From Argentina anserina (lineage: Eukaryota > Streptophyta > Magnoliopsida > Rosales > Rosaceae): DNA of 64,000 nucleotides. The stretch is from positions 124,001 to 188,000 of the forward strand of contig NW_026089448.1 of NCBI RefSeq assembly GCF_933775445.1, written 5' to 3'. The position numbers were made by a program, and so were the translations under genes. Each line of letters starts with the position of its first letter. Position 1 is the stretch's first letter. Shown in pieces: positions 23,428-38,200 of the stretch. The notes beneath the pieces are model-generated. The model did not search any database, was not told the DNA's origin, and was given only the letters and a program-made list of their open reading frames with translations.

Positions 23428-25640
23428 GATACTCAGTTTGAAAGAAACACACTGCCACACTTGCAAAACTCTCAAATTCAAAAGTAACTCGCATCATAAA
23501 GCCTTACAGAAAGATACTCAAACGAGAATTGAAAAGATACACAATTGGAATAGTAAAGATACGCAAACGATGTAAACATACTCAATTTGAAAGAAACACA
23601 CTGCCACACTTGCAAATCTCTCAAATTCAATAGAAACTCGCATAAGAAAGCCTTACAGAAAGATACTCAAACGAGAATTGAAAAGATACAAAATTGGAAT
23701 AGTAAAGATACTCAAACGATGTAAAGATACTTATTTGAAAGAAACACACTCCCACACTGCAAAACTCTCAAATTCAATAGAAACTCGCATCAGAAAGCCT
23801 TTCAGAAAGATACTCAAACGAGAATTGAAAAGATACACAATTGGAATAGTAAAGATACGCAAACGATGTAAAGATACTCAGTTTGAAAGAAACACACTCC
23901 CAAACTTTCAAAACTCTCAAATTCAATAGTAACTCGCATCATAAAGCCTTACAGAAAGATACTCAAACGAGAATTGAAAAGATACACAATTGGAATAGTA
24001 AAGATACGCAAACGATGTAAAGATACTCAGTTTGAAAGAAACACACTCCCACACTTGCCAAACTCTCAAATTCAATAGAAACTCGAATCAGAAAGCCGTT
24101 CAGAAAGATACTCAAACGAGAATTGAAAATATACACAATTGGAATAGTAAAGATACGCAAACGATGTAAAGATACTCAGTTTGAAAGAAACACACTCCCA
24201 CACTTGCAAAACTCTGAAATTCTATAGAAACTCGCATCAGAAAGCCGTTCAGAAAGATACTGAAACGAGAATTGAAAAGATACACAATTGGAATAGTAAA
24301 GATACGCAAACGATGTAAAGATACTCAGTTTGAAAGAAACACACTCCCACACTTGCAAAACTCTCAAATTCAATAGAAACTCGTATCAGAAAGCCTTACA
24401 TAAAGATACTCAAACGAGAATTGAAAAGATACACAATTGGAATAGTAAAGATACGCAAACGATGTAAAGATACTCAGTTTGAAAGAAACACACTCCCACA
24501 CTTGGAAAACTCTCAAATTCAATAGAAACTCGAATCAGAAAGCCGTTCAGAAAGATACTCAAACGAAAATTGAAAATATACACAATTGGAATAGTAAAGA
24601 TACGCAAACGATGTAAAGATACTCAGTTTGAAAAAAACACACTCCCACACTTGCAAAACTCACAAATTCAATAGAAACTCGCATCAGAAAGCCTTACATA
24701 AAGATACTCAAACGACAATTGAAAAGATACACAATTGGAATAGTAAATATACGAAACGATGTAGAGATACTCAGTTTGAAAGAAACACACTCCCACACTT
24801 GCAAAACTCTCAAATTCAATAGAAACTCGCATCAGAAAGCCTTACATAAAGATACTCAAACGACAATTGAAAAGATACACAATTGGAATAGTAAATATAC
24901 GCAAACAATGTAAAGATACTCAGTTTGAAAGAAACACACTCCCACACTTGCAAAACTCTGAAATTCAATAGAAACTCGCATCAGAAAGCCTTACATAAAG
25001 ATACTCAAACGACAATTGAAAAGATACACAATTGGAATAGTAAAGAAACGCAAACGATGTAAAGATACTCAGTTTGAAAGAAACACACTCCCACACTTGC
25101 AAAACTCTCAAATTCAATAGAAACTCGCATCAGAAAGCCTTAAAGAAAGATACTCAAACGAGAATTGAAAAGATACACAATTGGAATAGTAAAGATACGC
25201 AAACGATGTAAACATACTCAATTTGAAAGAAACACACTGCCACACTTGCAAAACTCTCAAATTCTATAGAAACTCGCATCAGAAAGCCTTACAGAAAGAT
25301 ACTCAAACGAGAATTGAAAAGATACACAATTGGAATAGTAAAGATACGCAAACGATGTAAAGATACTCAGTTTGAAAGAAACACACTCCCACACTTTCAA
25401 AACTCTCAAATTCAATAGTAACTCGCATCAGAAAGCCTTACAGAAAGATACTCAAACGAGAATTGAAAAGATACACAATTGGAATAGTAAAGATACGCAA
25501 ACGATGTAAACATACTCAATTTGAAAGAAACACACTGCCACACTTGCAAAACTCTAAAATTCAATAGAAACTCGCATCAGAAAGCCTTACAGAAAGATAC
25601 TCAAACGAGAATTGAAAAGATACACAATTGGAATAGTAAA
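23428..25640 (+). repeat. 15-monomer higher-order repeat, displaced copy (2,213 bp)
   Basis: Matches 19,152-21,364 at an offset of 4,276 bp, including the private GATACTTATTTG deletion near 23,727, CTCTGAAATTCTATAG near 24,210 and GTAAAGAAACGC near 25,041. Together with the preceding 2,063-bp block it forms a 4,276-bp superunit, so duplication acted on at least two levels. Private differences include CCCAAACTTTC near 23,900, TCGTATCAG near 24,382 and AAATTCTATAG near 25,262. Confidence 0.85.
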
Positions 25641-28514
25641 GATACTCAGTTTGAAAGAAACACACTGCCACACTTGCAAAACTCTCAAATTCAAAAGTAA
25701 CTCGCATCATAAAGCCTTACAGAAAGATACTCAAACGAGAATTGAAAAGATACACAATTGGAATAGTAAAGATACGCAAACGATGTAAACATACTCAATT
25801 TGAAAGAAACACACTGCCACACTTGCAAATCTCTCAAATTCAATAGAAACTCGCATAAGAAAGCCTTACAGAAAGATACTCAAACGAGAATTGAAAAGAT
25901 ACAAAATTGGAATAGTAAAGATACTCAAACGATGTAAAGATACTTAGTTTGAAAGAAACACACTCCCACACTGCAAAACTCTCAAATTCAATAGAAACTC
26001 GCATCAGAAAGCCTTACAGAAAGATACTCAAACGAGAATTGAAAAGATACACAATTGGAATAGTAAAGAAACGCAAACGATGTAAAGATACTCAGTTTGA
26101 AAGAAACACATTCCCACACTTGCAAAACTCTCAAATTCAATAGAAACTCGCATCAGAAAGCCTTACATAAAGATACTCAAACGAGAATTGAAAAGATACA
26201 CAATTGGAATAGTAAAGATACGCAAACGATGTAAACATACTCAATTTGAAAGAAACACACTTCCACACTTGCCAAACTCTCAAATTCAATAGAAACTCGA
26301 ATCAGAAAGCCGTTCAGAAAGATACTCAAACGAGAATTGAAAATATACACAATTGGAATAATAAAGATACGCAAACGATGTAAAGATACTCAGTTTGAAA
26401 GAAACACACTCCCACACTGGAAAACTCTCAAATTCAATAGAAACTCGCACCAGAAAGCCTTAAATAAAGATACTCAAATGACAATTGAAATGATACACAG
26501 TTGGAATAGTAAATATACGCAAACGATGTAAAGATACTCAGTTTGAAAGAAACACACTCCCACACTTGCAAAACTCTCAAATTCAATAGAAACTCGCATT
26601 AGAAAGCCTTACATAAAGATACTCAAACGACAATTGAAAAGATACACAATTGGAATAGTAAATATACGAAACGATGTAGAGATACTCAGTTTGAAAGAAA
26701 CACACTCCCACACTTGCAAAACTCTCAAATTCAATAGAAACTCGCATCAGAAAGCCTTACATAAAGATACTCAAACGACAATTGAAAAGATACACAATTG
26801 GAATAGTAAATATACGCAAACAATGTAAAGATACTCAGTTTGAAAGAAACACACTCCCACACTTGCAAAACTCTGAAATTCAATAGAAACTCGCATCAGA
26901 AAGCCTTACATAAAGATACTCAAACGACAATTGAAAAGATACACAATTGGAATAGTAAATATACGCAAACGATGTAAAGATACTCAGTTTGAAAGAAACA
27001 CACTCCCACACTTGCAAAACTCTCAAATTCAATAGAAACTCGCATCAGAAAGCCTTAAAGAAAGATACTCAAACGAGAATTGAAAAGATACACAATTGGA
27101 ATAGTAAAGATACGCAAACGATGTAAACATACTCAATTTGAAAGAAACACACTGCCACACTTGCAAAACTCTCAAATTCAATAGAAACTCGCATCAGAAA
27201 GCCTTTCAGAAAGATACTCAAACGAGAATTGAAAAGATACACAATTGGAATAGTAAAGATACGCAAACGATGTAAAGATACTCAGTTTGAAAAAAACACA
27301 CTCCCACACTTTCAAAACTCTCAAATTCAATAGAAACTCGCATCAGAAAGCCTTACAGAAAGATACTCAAACGAGAATTGAAAAGATACACAATTGGAAT
27401 AGTAAAGATACTCAGTTTGAAAGAAACACACTGCCACACTTGCAAAACTCTCAAATTCAAAAGTAACTCGCATCATAAAGCCTTACAGAAAGATACTCAA
27501 ACGAGAATTGAAAAGATACACAATTGGAATAGTAAAGATACGCAAACGATGTAAACATACTCAATTTGAAAGAAACACACTGCCACACTTGCAAAACTCT
27601 CAAATTCAATAGAAACTCGCATCAGAAAGCCTTACAGAAAGATACTCAAACGAGAATTGAAAAGATACACAATTGGAATAGTAAAGATACGCAAACGATG
27701 TAAAGATACTCAGTTTGAAAGAAACACACTCCCACACTTTCAAAACTCTCAAATTCAATAGTAACTCGCATCAGAAAGCCTTACAGAAAGATACTCAAAC
27801 GAGAATTGAAAAGATACACAATTGGAATAGTAAAGATACGCAAACGATGTAAACATACTCAATTTGAAAGAAACACACTGCCACACTTGCAAAACTCTAA
27901 AATTCAATAGAAACTCGCATCAGAAAGCCTTACAGAAAGATACTCAAACGAGAATTGAAAAGATACACAATTGGAATAGTAAAGATACTCAGTTTGAAAG
28001 AAACACACTGCCACACTTGCAAAACTCTCAAATTCAAAAGTAACTCGCATCATAAAGCCTTACAGAAAGATACTCAAACGAGAATTGAAAAGATACACAA
28101 TTGGAATAGTAAAGATACGCAAACGATGTAAACATACTCAATTTGAAAGAAACACACTGCCACACTTGCAAATCTCTCAAATTCAATAGAAACTCGCATA
28201 AGAAAGCCTTACAGAAAGATACTCAAACGAGAATTGAAAAGATACAAAATTGGAATAGTAAAGATACTCAAACGATGTAAAGATACTTAGTTTGAAAGAA
28301 ACACACTCCCACACTGCAAAACTCTCAAATTCAATAGAAACTCGCATCAGAAAGCCTTACAGAAAGATACTCAAATGACAATTGAAAAGATACACAGTTG
28401 GAATAGTAAATATACGCAAACGATGTAAAGATACTCAGTTTGAAAGAAACACACTCCCACACTTGCAAAACTCTCAAATTCAATAGAAACTCGCATTAGA
28501 AAGCCTTACATAAA

Positions 28515-28651
28515 GATACTCAAACGAGAATTGAAAAGATACACAATTGGAATAGTAAAGATACGCAAACGATGTAAAGATACTCAGTTTGAAAGAAACA
28601 CACTCCCACACTTGCCAAACTCTCAAATTCAATAGAAACTCGAATCAGAAA
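28515..28651 (+). repeat. 137-bp shortened monomer
   Basis: Twelve bases are missing near the monomer end. GAATCAGAAAGATACTC stands where related copies read GAATCAGAAAGCCGTTCAGAA and then AGATACTC. The parent has two CAGAAAG repeats 12 bp apart, so the loss fits slippage between 7-bp direct repeats (surviving repeat at 28,646-28,652). A second copy with the same deletion lies at 35,162-35,298. It is 6,647 bp away with matching surroundings, so it was duplicated rather than formed twice. Confidence 0.88.
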
Positions 28652-31600
28652 GATACTCAAACGAGAATTGAAAATATACACAATTGGAATAGTAAATATA
28701 CGCAAACGATGTAAAGATACTCAGTTTGAAAGAAACACACTCCCACACTTGCAAAACTCTCAAATTCTATAGAAACTCGCATCAGAAAGCCGTTCAGAAA
28801 GATACTGAAACGAGAATTGAAAAGATACACAATTGGAATAGTAAAGATACGCAAACGATGTAAAGATACTCAGTTTGAAAGAAACACACTCCCACACTTG
28901 CAAAACTCTCAAATTCAATAGAAACTCGCATCAGAAAGCCTTACATAAAGATACTCAAACGAGAATTGAAAAGATACACAATTGGAATAGTAAAGATACG
29001 CAAACGATGTAAAGATACTCAGTTTGAAAGAAACACACTCCCACACTTGGAAAACTCTCAAATTCAATAGAAACTCGAATCAGAAAGCCGTTCAGAAAGA
29101 TACTCAAACGAAAATTGAAAATATACACAATTGGAATAGTAAAGATACGCAAACGATGTAAAGATACTCAGTTTGAAAAAAACACACTCCCACACTTGCA
29201 AAACTCACAAATTCAATAGAAACTCGCATCAGAAAGCCTTACATAAAGATACTCAAACGACAATTGAAAAGATACACAATTGGAATAGTAAATATACGAA
29301 ACGATGTAGAGATACTCAGTTTGAAAGAAACACACTCCCACACTTGCAAAACTCTCAAATTCAATAGAAACTCGCATCAGAAAGCCTTACATAAAGATAC
29401 TCAAACGACAATTGAAAAGATACACAATTGGAATAGTAAATATACGCAAACAATGTAAAGATACTCAGTTTGAAAGAAACACACTCCCACACTTGCAAAA
29501 CTCTGAAATTCAATAGAAACTCGCATCAGAAAGCCTTACATAAAGATACTCAAACGACAATTGAAAAGATACACAATTGGAATAGTAAATATACGCAAAC
29601 GATGTAAAGATACTCAGTTTGAAAGAAACACACTCCCACACTTGCAAAACTCTCAAATTCAATAGAAACTCGCATCAGAAAGCCTTAAAGAAAGATACTC
29701 AAACGAGAATTGAAAAGATACACAATTGGAATAGTAAAGATACGCAAACGATGTAAACATACTCAATTTGAAAGAAACACACTGCCACACTTGCAAAACT
29801 CTCAAATTCAATAGAAACTCGCATCAGAAAGCCTTACAGAAAGATACTCAAACGAGAATTGAAAAGATACACAATTGGAATAGTAAAGATACGCAAACGA
29901 TGTAAAGATACTCAGTTTGAAAGAAACACACTCCCACACTTTCAAAACTCTCAAATTCAATAGTAACTCGCATCAGAAAGCCTTACAGAAAGATACTCAA
30001 ACGAGAATTGAAAAGATACACAATTGGAATAGTAAAGATACGCAAACGATGTAAACATACTCAATTTGAAAGAAACACACTGCCACACTTGCAAAACTCT
30101 AAAATTCAATAGAAACTCGCATCAGAAAGCCTTACAGAAAGATACTCAAACGAGAATTGAAAAGATACACAATTGGAATAGTAAAGATACTCAGTTTGAA
30201 AGAAACACACTGCCACATTTGCAAAACTCTCAAATTCAAAAGTAACTCGCATCATAAAGCCTTACAGAAAGATACTCAAACGAGAATTGAAAAGATACAC
30301 AATTGGAATAGTAAAGATACGCAAACGATGTAAACATACTCAATTTGAAAGAAACACACTGCCACACTTGCAAATCTCTCAAATTCAATAGAAACTCGCA
30401 TAAGAAAGCCTTACAGAAAGATACTCAAACGAGAATTGAAAAGATACAAAATTGGAATAGTAAAGATACTCAAACGATGTAAAGATACTTAGTTTGAAAG
30501 AAACACACTCCCACACTGCAAAACTCTCAAATTCAATAGAAACTCGCATCAGAAAGCCTTACAGAAAGATACTCAAACGAGAATTGAAAAGATACACAAT
30601 TGGAATAGTAAAGAAACGCAAACGATGTAAAGATACTCAGTTTGAAAGAAACACATTCCCACACTTGCAAAACTCTCAAATTCAATAGAAACTCGCATCA
30701 GAAAGCCTTACATAAAGATACTCAAACGAGAATTGAAAAGATACACAATTGGAATAGTAAAGATACGCAAACGATGTAAACATACTCAATTTGAAAGAAA
30801 CACACTTCCACACTTGCCAAACTCTCAAATTCAATAGAAACTCGAATCAGAAAGCCGTTCAGAAAGATACTCAAACGAGAATTGAAAATATACACAATTG
30901 GAATAATAAAGATACGCAAACGATGTAAAGATACTCAGTTTGAAAGAAACACACTCCCACACTGCAAAACTCTCAAATTCAATAGAAACTCGCACCAGAA
31001 AGCCTTAAATAAAGATACTCAAATGACAATTGAAAAGATACACAGTTGGAATAGTAAATATACGCAAACGATGTAAAGATACTCAGTTTGAAAGAAACAC
31101 ACTCCCACACTTGCAAAACTCTCAAATTCAATAGAAACTCGCATTAGAAAGCCTTACATAAAGATACTCAAACGACAATTGAAAAGATACACAATTGGAA
31201 TAGTAAATATACGAAACGATGTAGAGATACTCAGTTTGAAAGAAACACACTCCCACACTTGCAAAACTCTCAAATTCAATAGAAACTCGCATCAGAAAGC
31301 CTTACATAAAGATACTCAAACGACAATTGAAAAGATACACAATTGGAATAGTAAATATACGCAAACAATGTAAAGATACTCAGTTTGAAAGAAACACACT
31401 CCCACACTTGCAAAACTCTGAAATTCAATAGAAACTCGCATCAGAAAGCCTTACATAAAGATACTCAAACGACAATTGAAAAGATACACAATTGGAATAG
31501 TAAATATACGCAAACAATGTAAAGATACTCAGTTTGAAAGAAACACACTCCCACACTTGCAAAACTCTGAAATTCAATAGAAACTCGCATCAGAAAGCCT

Positions 31601-34600
31601 TACATAAAGATACTCAAACGACAATTGAAAAGATACACAATTGGAATAGTAAATATACGCAAACGATGTAAAGATACTCAGTTTGAAAGAAACACACTCC
31701 CACACTTGCAAAACTCTCAAATTCTATAGAAACTCGCATCAGAAAGCCGTTCAGAAAGATACTGAAACGAGAATTGAAAAGATACACAATTGGAATAGTA
31801 AAGATACGCAAACGATGTAAAGATACTCAGTTTGAAAGAAACACACTCCCACACTTGCAAAACTCTCAAATTCAATAGAAACTCGCATCAGAAAGCCTTA
31901 CATAAAGATACTCAAACGAGAATTGAAAAGATACACAATTGGAATAGTAAATATACGCAAACGATGTAAAGATACTCAGTTTGAAAGAAACACACTCCCA
32001 CACTTGCAAAACTCTCAAATTCTATAGAAACTCGCATCAGAAAGCCGTTCAGAAAGATACTGAAACGAGAATTGAAAAGATACACAATTGGAATAGTAAA
32101 GATACGCAAACGATGTAAAGATACTCAGTTTGAAAGAAACACACTCCCACACTTGCAAAACTCTCAAATTCAATAGAAACTCGCATCAGAAAGCCTTACA
32201 TAAAGATACTCAAACGAGAATTGAAAAGATACACAATTGGAATAGTAAAGATACGCAAACGATGTAAAGATACTCAGTTTGAAAGAAACACACTCCCACA
32301 CTTGGAAAACTCTCAAATTCAATAGAAACTCGAATCAGAAAGCCGTTCAGAAAGATACTCAAACGAAAATTGAAAATATACACAATTGGAATAGTAAAGA
32401 TACGCAAACGATGTAAAGATACTCAGTTTGAAAAAAACACACTCCCACACTTGCAAAACTCACAAATTCAATAGAAACTCGCATCAGAAAGCCTTACATA
32501 AAGATACTCAAACGACAATTGAAAAGATACACAATTGGAATAGTAAATATACGAAACGATGTAGAGATACTCAGTTTGAAAGAAACACACTCCCACACTT
32601 GCAAAACTCTCAAATTCAATAGAAACTCGCATCAGAAAGCCTTACATAAAGATACTCAAACGACAATTGAAAAGATACACAATTGGAATAGTAAATATAC
32701 GCAAACAATGTAAAGATACTCAGTTTGAAAGAAACACACTCCCACACTTGCAAAACTCTCAAATTCAATAGAAACTCGCATCAGAAAGCCTTACATAAAG
32801 ATACTCAAACGACAATTGAAAAGATACACAATTGGAATAGTAAAGAAACGCAAACGATGTAAAGATACTCAGTTTGAAAGAAACACACTCCCACACTTGC
32901 AAAACTCTCAAATTCAATAGAAACTCGCATCAGAAAGCCTTAAAGAAAGATACTCAAACGAGAATTGAAAAGATACACAATTGGAATAGTAAAGATACGC
33001 AAACGATGTAAACATACTCAATTTGAAAGAAACACACTGCCACACTTGCAAAACTCTCAAATTCAATAGAAACTCGCATCAGAAAGCCTTACAGAAAGAT
33101 ACTCAAACGAGAATTGAAAAGATACACAATTGGAATAGTAAATATACGCAAACGATGTAAAGATACTCAGTTTGAAAGAAACACACTCCCACACTTTCAA
33201 AACTCTCAAATTCAATAGTAACTCGCATCAGAAAGCCTTACAGAAAGATACTCAAACGAGAATTGAAAAGATACACAATTGGAATAGTAAAGATACGCAA
33301 ACGATGTAAACATACTCAATTTGAAAGAAACACACTGCCACACTTGCAAAACTCTAAAATTCAATAGAAACTCGCATCAGAAAGCCTTACAGAAAGATAC
33401 TCAAACGAGAATTGAAAAGATACACAATTGGAATAGTAAAGATACTCAGTTTGAAAGAAACACACTGCCACACTTGCAAAACTCTCAAATTCAATAGTAA
33501 CTCGCATCATAAAGCCTTACAGAAAGATACTCAAACGAGAATTGAAAAGATACACAATTGGAATAGTAAAGATACGCAAACGATGTAAACATACTCAATT
33601 TGAAAGAAACACACTGCCACACTTGCAAATCTCTCAAATTCAATAGAAACTCGCATAAGAAAGCCTTACAGAAAGATACTCAAACGAGAATTGAAAAGAT
33701 ACAAAATTGGAATAGTAAAGATACTCAAACGATGTAAAGATACTTAGTTTGAAAGAAACACACTCCCACACTGCAAAACTCTCAAATTCAATAGAAACTC
33801 GCATCAGAAAGCCTTACAGAAAGATACTCAAACGAGAATTGAAAAGATACACAATTGGAATAGTAAAGAAACGCAAACGATGTAAAGATACTCAGTTTGA
33901 AAGAAACACATTCCCACACTTGCAAAACTCTCAAATTCAATAGAAACTCGCATCAGAAAGCCTTACATAAAGATACTCAAACGAGAATTGAAAAGATACA
34001 CAATTGGAATAGTAAAGATACGCAAACGATGTAAACATACTCAATTTGAAAGAAACACACTTCCACACTTGCCAAACTCTCAAATTCAATAGAAACTCGA
34101 ATCAGAAAGCCGTTCAGAAAGATACTCAAACGAGAATTGAAAATATACACAATTGGAATAATAAAGATACGCAAACGATGTAAAGATACTCAGTTTGAAA
34201 GAAACACACTCCCACACTGCAAAACTCTCAAATTCAATAGAAACTCGCACCAGAAAGCCTTAAATAAAGATACTCAAATGACAATTGAAAAGATACACAG
34301 TTGGAATAGTAAATATACGCAAACGATGTAAAGATACTCAGTTTGAAAGAAACACACTCCCACACTTGCAAAACTCTCAAATTCAATAGAAACTCGCATT
34401 AGAAAGCCTTACATAAAGATACTCAAACGACAATTGAAAAGATACACAATTGGAATAGTAAATATACGAAACGATGTAGAGATACTCAGTTTGAAAGAAA
34501 CACACTCCCACACTTGCAAAACTCTCAAATTCAATAGAAACTCGCATCAGAAAGCCTTACATAAAGATACTCAAACGACAATTGAAAAGATACACAATTG

Positions 34601-35161
34601 GAATAGTAAATATACGCAAACAATGTAAAGATACTCAGTTTGAAAGAAACACACTCCCACACTTGCAAAACTCTGAAATTCAATAGAAACTCGCATCAGA
34701 AAGCCTTACATAAAGATACTCAAACGACAATTGAAAAGATACACAATTGGAATAGTAAATATACGCAAACGATGTAAAGATACTCAGTTTGAAAGAAACA
34801 CACTCCCACACTTGCAAAACTCTCAAATTCAATAGAAACTCGCATCAGAAAGCCTTAAAGAAAGATACTCAAACGAGAATTGAAAAGATACACAATTGGA
34901 ATAGTAAAGATACGCAAACGATGTAAACATACTCAATTTGAAAGAAACACACTGCCACACTTGCAAAACTCTCAAATTCAATAGAAACTCGCATCAGAAA
35001 GCCTTTCAGAAAGATACTCAAACGAGAATTGAAAAGATACACAATTGGAATAGTAAAGATACGCAAACGATGTAAAGATACTCAGTTTGAAAAAAACACA
35101 CTCCCACACTTTCAAAACTCTCAAATTCAATAGTAACTCGCATCAGAAAGCCTTACAGAAA

Positions 35162-35298
35162 GATACTCAAACGAGAATTGAAAAGATACACAATTGGAAT
35201 AGTAAAGATACGCAAACGATGTAAAGATACTCAGTTTGAAAGAAACACACTCCCACACTTGCCAAACTCTCAAATTCAATAGAAACTCGAATCAGAAA
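35162..35298 (+). repeat. 137-bp shortened monomer, second copy
   Basis: Carries the same 12-bp loss as the copy at 28,515, with the surviving CAGAAAG at 35,293-35,299. The next monomers (AAATATACGC, then AAATTCTATAG and ATACTGAAACG) match as well. The upstream neighbour differs, however: here it is a CACACTTTCAAAAC monomer with TAGTAACTCG, while at 28.4 kb it is a CGCATTAGAAAG monomer. One duplication or exchange boundary therefore lies just upstream of this monomer. Confidence 0.86.
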
Positions 35299-38200
35299 GA
35301 TACTCAAACGAGAATTGAAAATATACACAATTGGAATAGTAAATATACGCAAACGATGTAAAGATACTCAGTTTGAAAGAAACACACTCCCACACTTGCA
35401 AAACTCTCAAATTCTATAGAAACTCGCATCAGAAAGCCGTTCAGAAAGATACTGAAACGAGAATTGAAAAGATACACAATTGGAATAGTAAAGATACGCA
35501 AACGATGTAAAGATACTCAGTTTGAAAGAAACACACTCCCACACTTGCAAAACTCTCAAATTCAATAGAAACTCGCATCAGAAAGCCTTACATAAAGATA
35601 CTCAAACGAGAATTGAAAAGATACACAATTGGAATAGTAAAGATACGCAAACGATGTAAAGATACTCAGTTTGAAAGAAACACACTCCCACACTTGGAAA
35701 ACTCTCAAATTCAATAGAAACTCGAATCAGAAAGCCGTTCAGAAAGATACTCAAACGAAAATTGAAAATATACACAATTGGAATAGTAAAGATACGCAAA
35801 CGATGTAAAGATACTCAGTTTGAAAAAAACACACTCCCACACTTGCAAAACTCTCAAATTCAATAGAAACTCGCATCAGAAAGCCTTACATAAAGATACT
35901 CAAACGACAATTGAAAAGATACACAATTGGAATAGTAAATATACGAAACGATGTAGAGATACTCAGTTTGAAAGAAACACACTCCCACACTTGCAAAACT
36001 CTCAAATTCAATAGAAACTCGCATCAGAAAGCCTTACATAAAGATACTCAAACGACAATTGAAAAGATACACAATTGGAATAGTAAATATACGCAAACAA
36101 TGTAAAGATACTCAGTTTGAAAGAAACACACTCCCACACTTGCAAAACTCTGAAATTCAATAGAAACTCGCATCAGAAAGCCTTACATAAAGATACTCAA
36201 ACGACAATTGAAAAGATACACAATTGGAATAGTAAATATACGCAAACGATGTAAAGATACTCAGTTTGAAAGAAACACACTCCCACACTTGCAAAACTCT
36301 CAAATTCAATAGAAACTCGCATCAGAAAGCCTTAAAGAAAGATACTCAAACGAGAATTGAAAAGATACACAATTGGAATAGTAAAGATACGCAAACGATG
36401 TAAACATACTCAATTTGAAAGAAACACACTGCCACACTTGCAAAACTCTCAAATTCAATAGAAACTCGCATCAGAAAGCCTTACAGAAAGATACTCAAAC
36501 GAGAATTGAAAAGATACACAATTGGAATAGTAAAGATACGCAAACGATGTAAAGATACTCAGTTTGAAAGAAACACACTCCCACACTTTCAAAACTCTCA
36601 AATTCAATAGTAACTCGCATCAGAAAGCCTTACAGAAAGATACTCAAACGAGAATTGAAAAGATACACAATTGGAATAGTAAAGATACGCAAACGATGTA
36701 AACATACTCAATTTGAAAGAAACACACTGCCACACTTGCAAAACTCTAAAATTCAATAGAAACTCGCATCAGAAAGCCTTACAGAAAGATACTCAAACGA
36801 GAATTGAAAAGATACACAATTGGAATAGTAAAGATACTCAGTTTGAAAGAAACACACTGCCACACTTGCAAAACTCTCAAATTCAAAAGTAACTCGCATC
36901 ATAAAGCCTTACAGAAAGATACTCAAACGAGAATTGAAAAGATACACAATTGGAATAGTAAAGATACGCAAACGATGTAAACATACTCAATTTGAAAGAA
37001 ACACACTGCCACACTTGCAAATCTCTCAAATTCAATAGAAACTCGCATAAGAAAGCCTTACAGAAAGATACTCAAACGAGAATTGAAAAGATACAAAATT
37101 GGAATAGTAAAGATACTCAAACGATGTAAAGATACTTAGTTTGAAAGAAACACACTCCCACACTGCAAAACTCTCAAATTCAATAGAAACTCGCATCAGA
37201 AAGCCTTACAGAAAGATACTCAAACGAGAATTGAAAAGATACACAATTGGAATAGTAAAGAAACGCAAACGATGTAAAGATACTCAGTTTGAAAGAAACA
37301 CACTCCCACACTTGCAAAACTCTCAAATTCAATAGAAACTCGCATCAGAAAGCCTTACATAAAGATACTCAAACGAGAATTGAAAAGATACACAATTGGA
37401 ATAGTAAAGATACGCAAACGATGTAAACATACTCAATTTGAAAGAAACACACTTCCACACTTGCCAAACTCTCAAATTCAATAGAAACTCGAATCAGAAA
37501 GCCGTTCAGAAAGATACTCAAACGAGAATTGAAAATATACACAATTGGAATAATAAAGATACGCAAACGATGTAAAGATACTCAGTTTGAAAGAAACACA
37601 CTCCCACACTGCAAAACTCTCAAATTCAATAGAAACTCGCACCAGAAAGCCTTAAATAAAGATACTCAAATGACAATTGAAAAGATACACAGTTGGAATA
37701 GTAAATATACGCAAACGATGTAAAGATACTCAGTTTGAAAGAAACACACTCCCACACTTGCAAAACTCTCAAATTCAATAGAAACTCGCATTAGAAAGCC
37801 TTACATAAAGATACTCAAACGACAATTGAAAAGATACACAATTGGAATAGTAAATATACGAAACGATGTAGAGATACTCAGTTTGAAAGAAACACACTCC
37901 CACACTTGCAAAACTCTCAAATTCAATAGAAACTCGCATCAGAAAGCCTTACATAAAGATACTCAAACGACAATTGAAAAGATACACAATTGGAATAGTA
38001 AATATACGCAAACAATGTAAAGATACTCAGTTTGAAAGAAACACACTCCCACACTTGCAAAACTCTGAAATTCAATAGAAACTCGCATCAGAAAGCCTTA
38101 CATAAAGATACTCAAACGACAATTGAAAAGATACACAATTGGAATAGTAAATATACGCAAACGATGTAAAGATACTCAGTTTGAAAGAAACACACTCACA

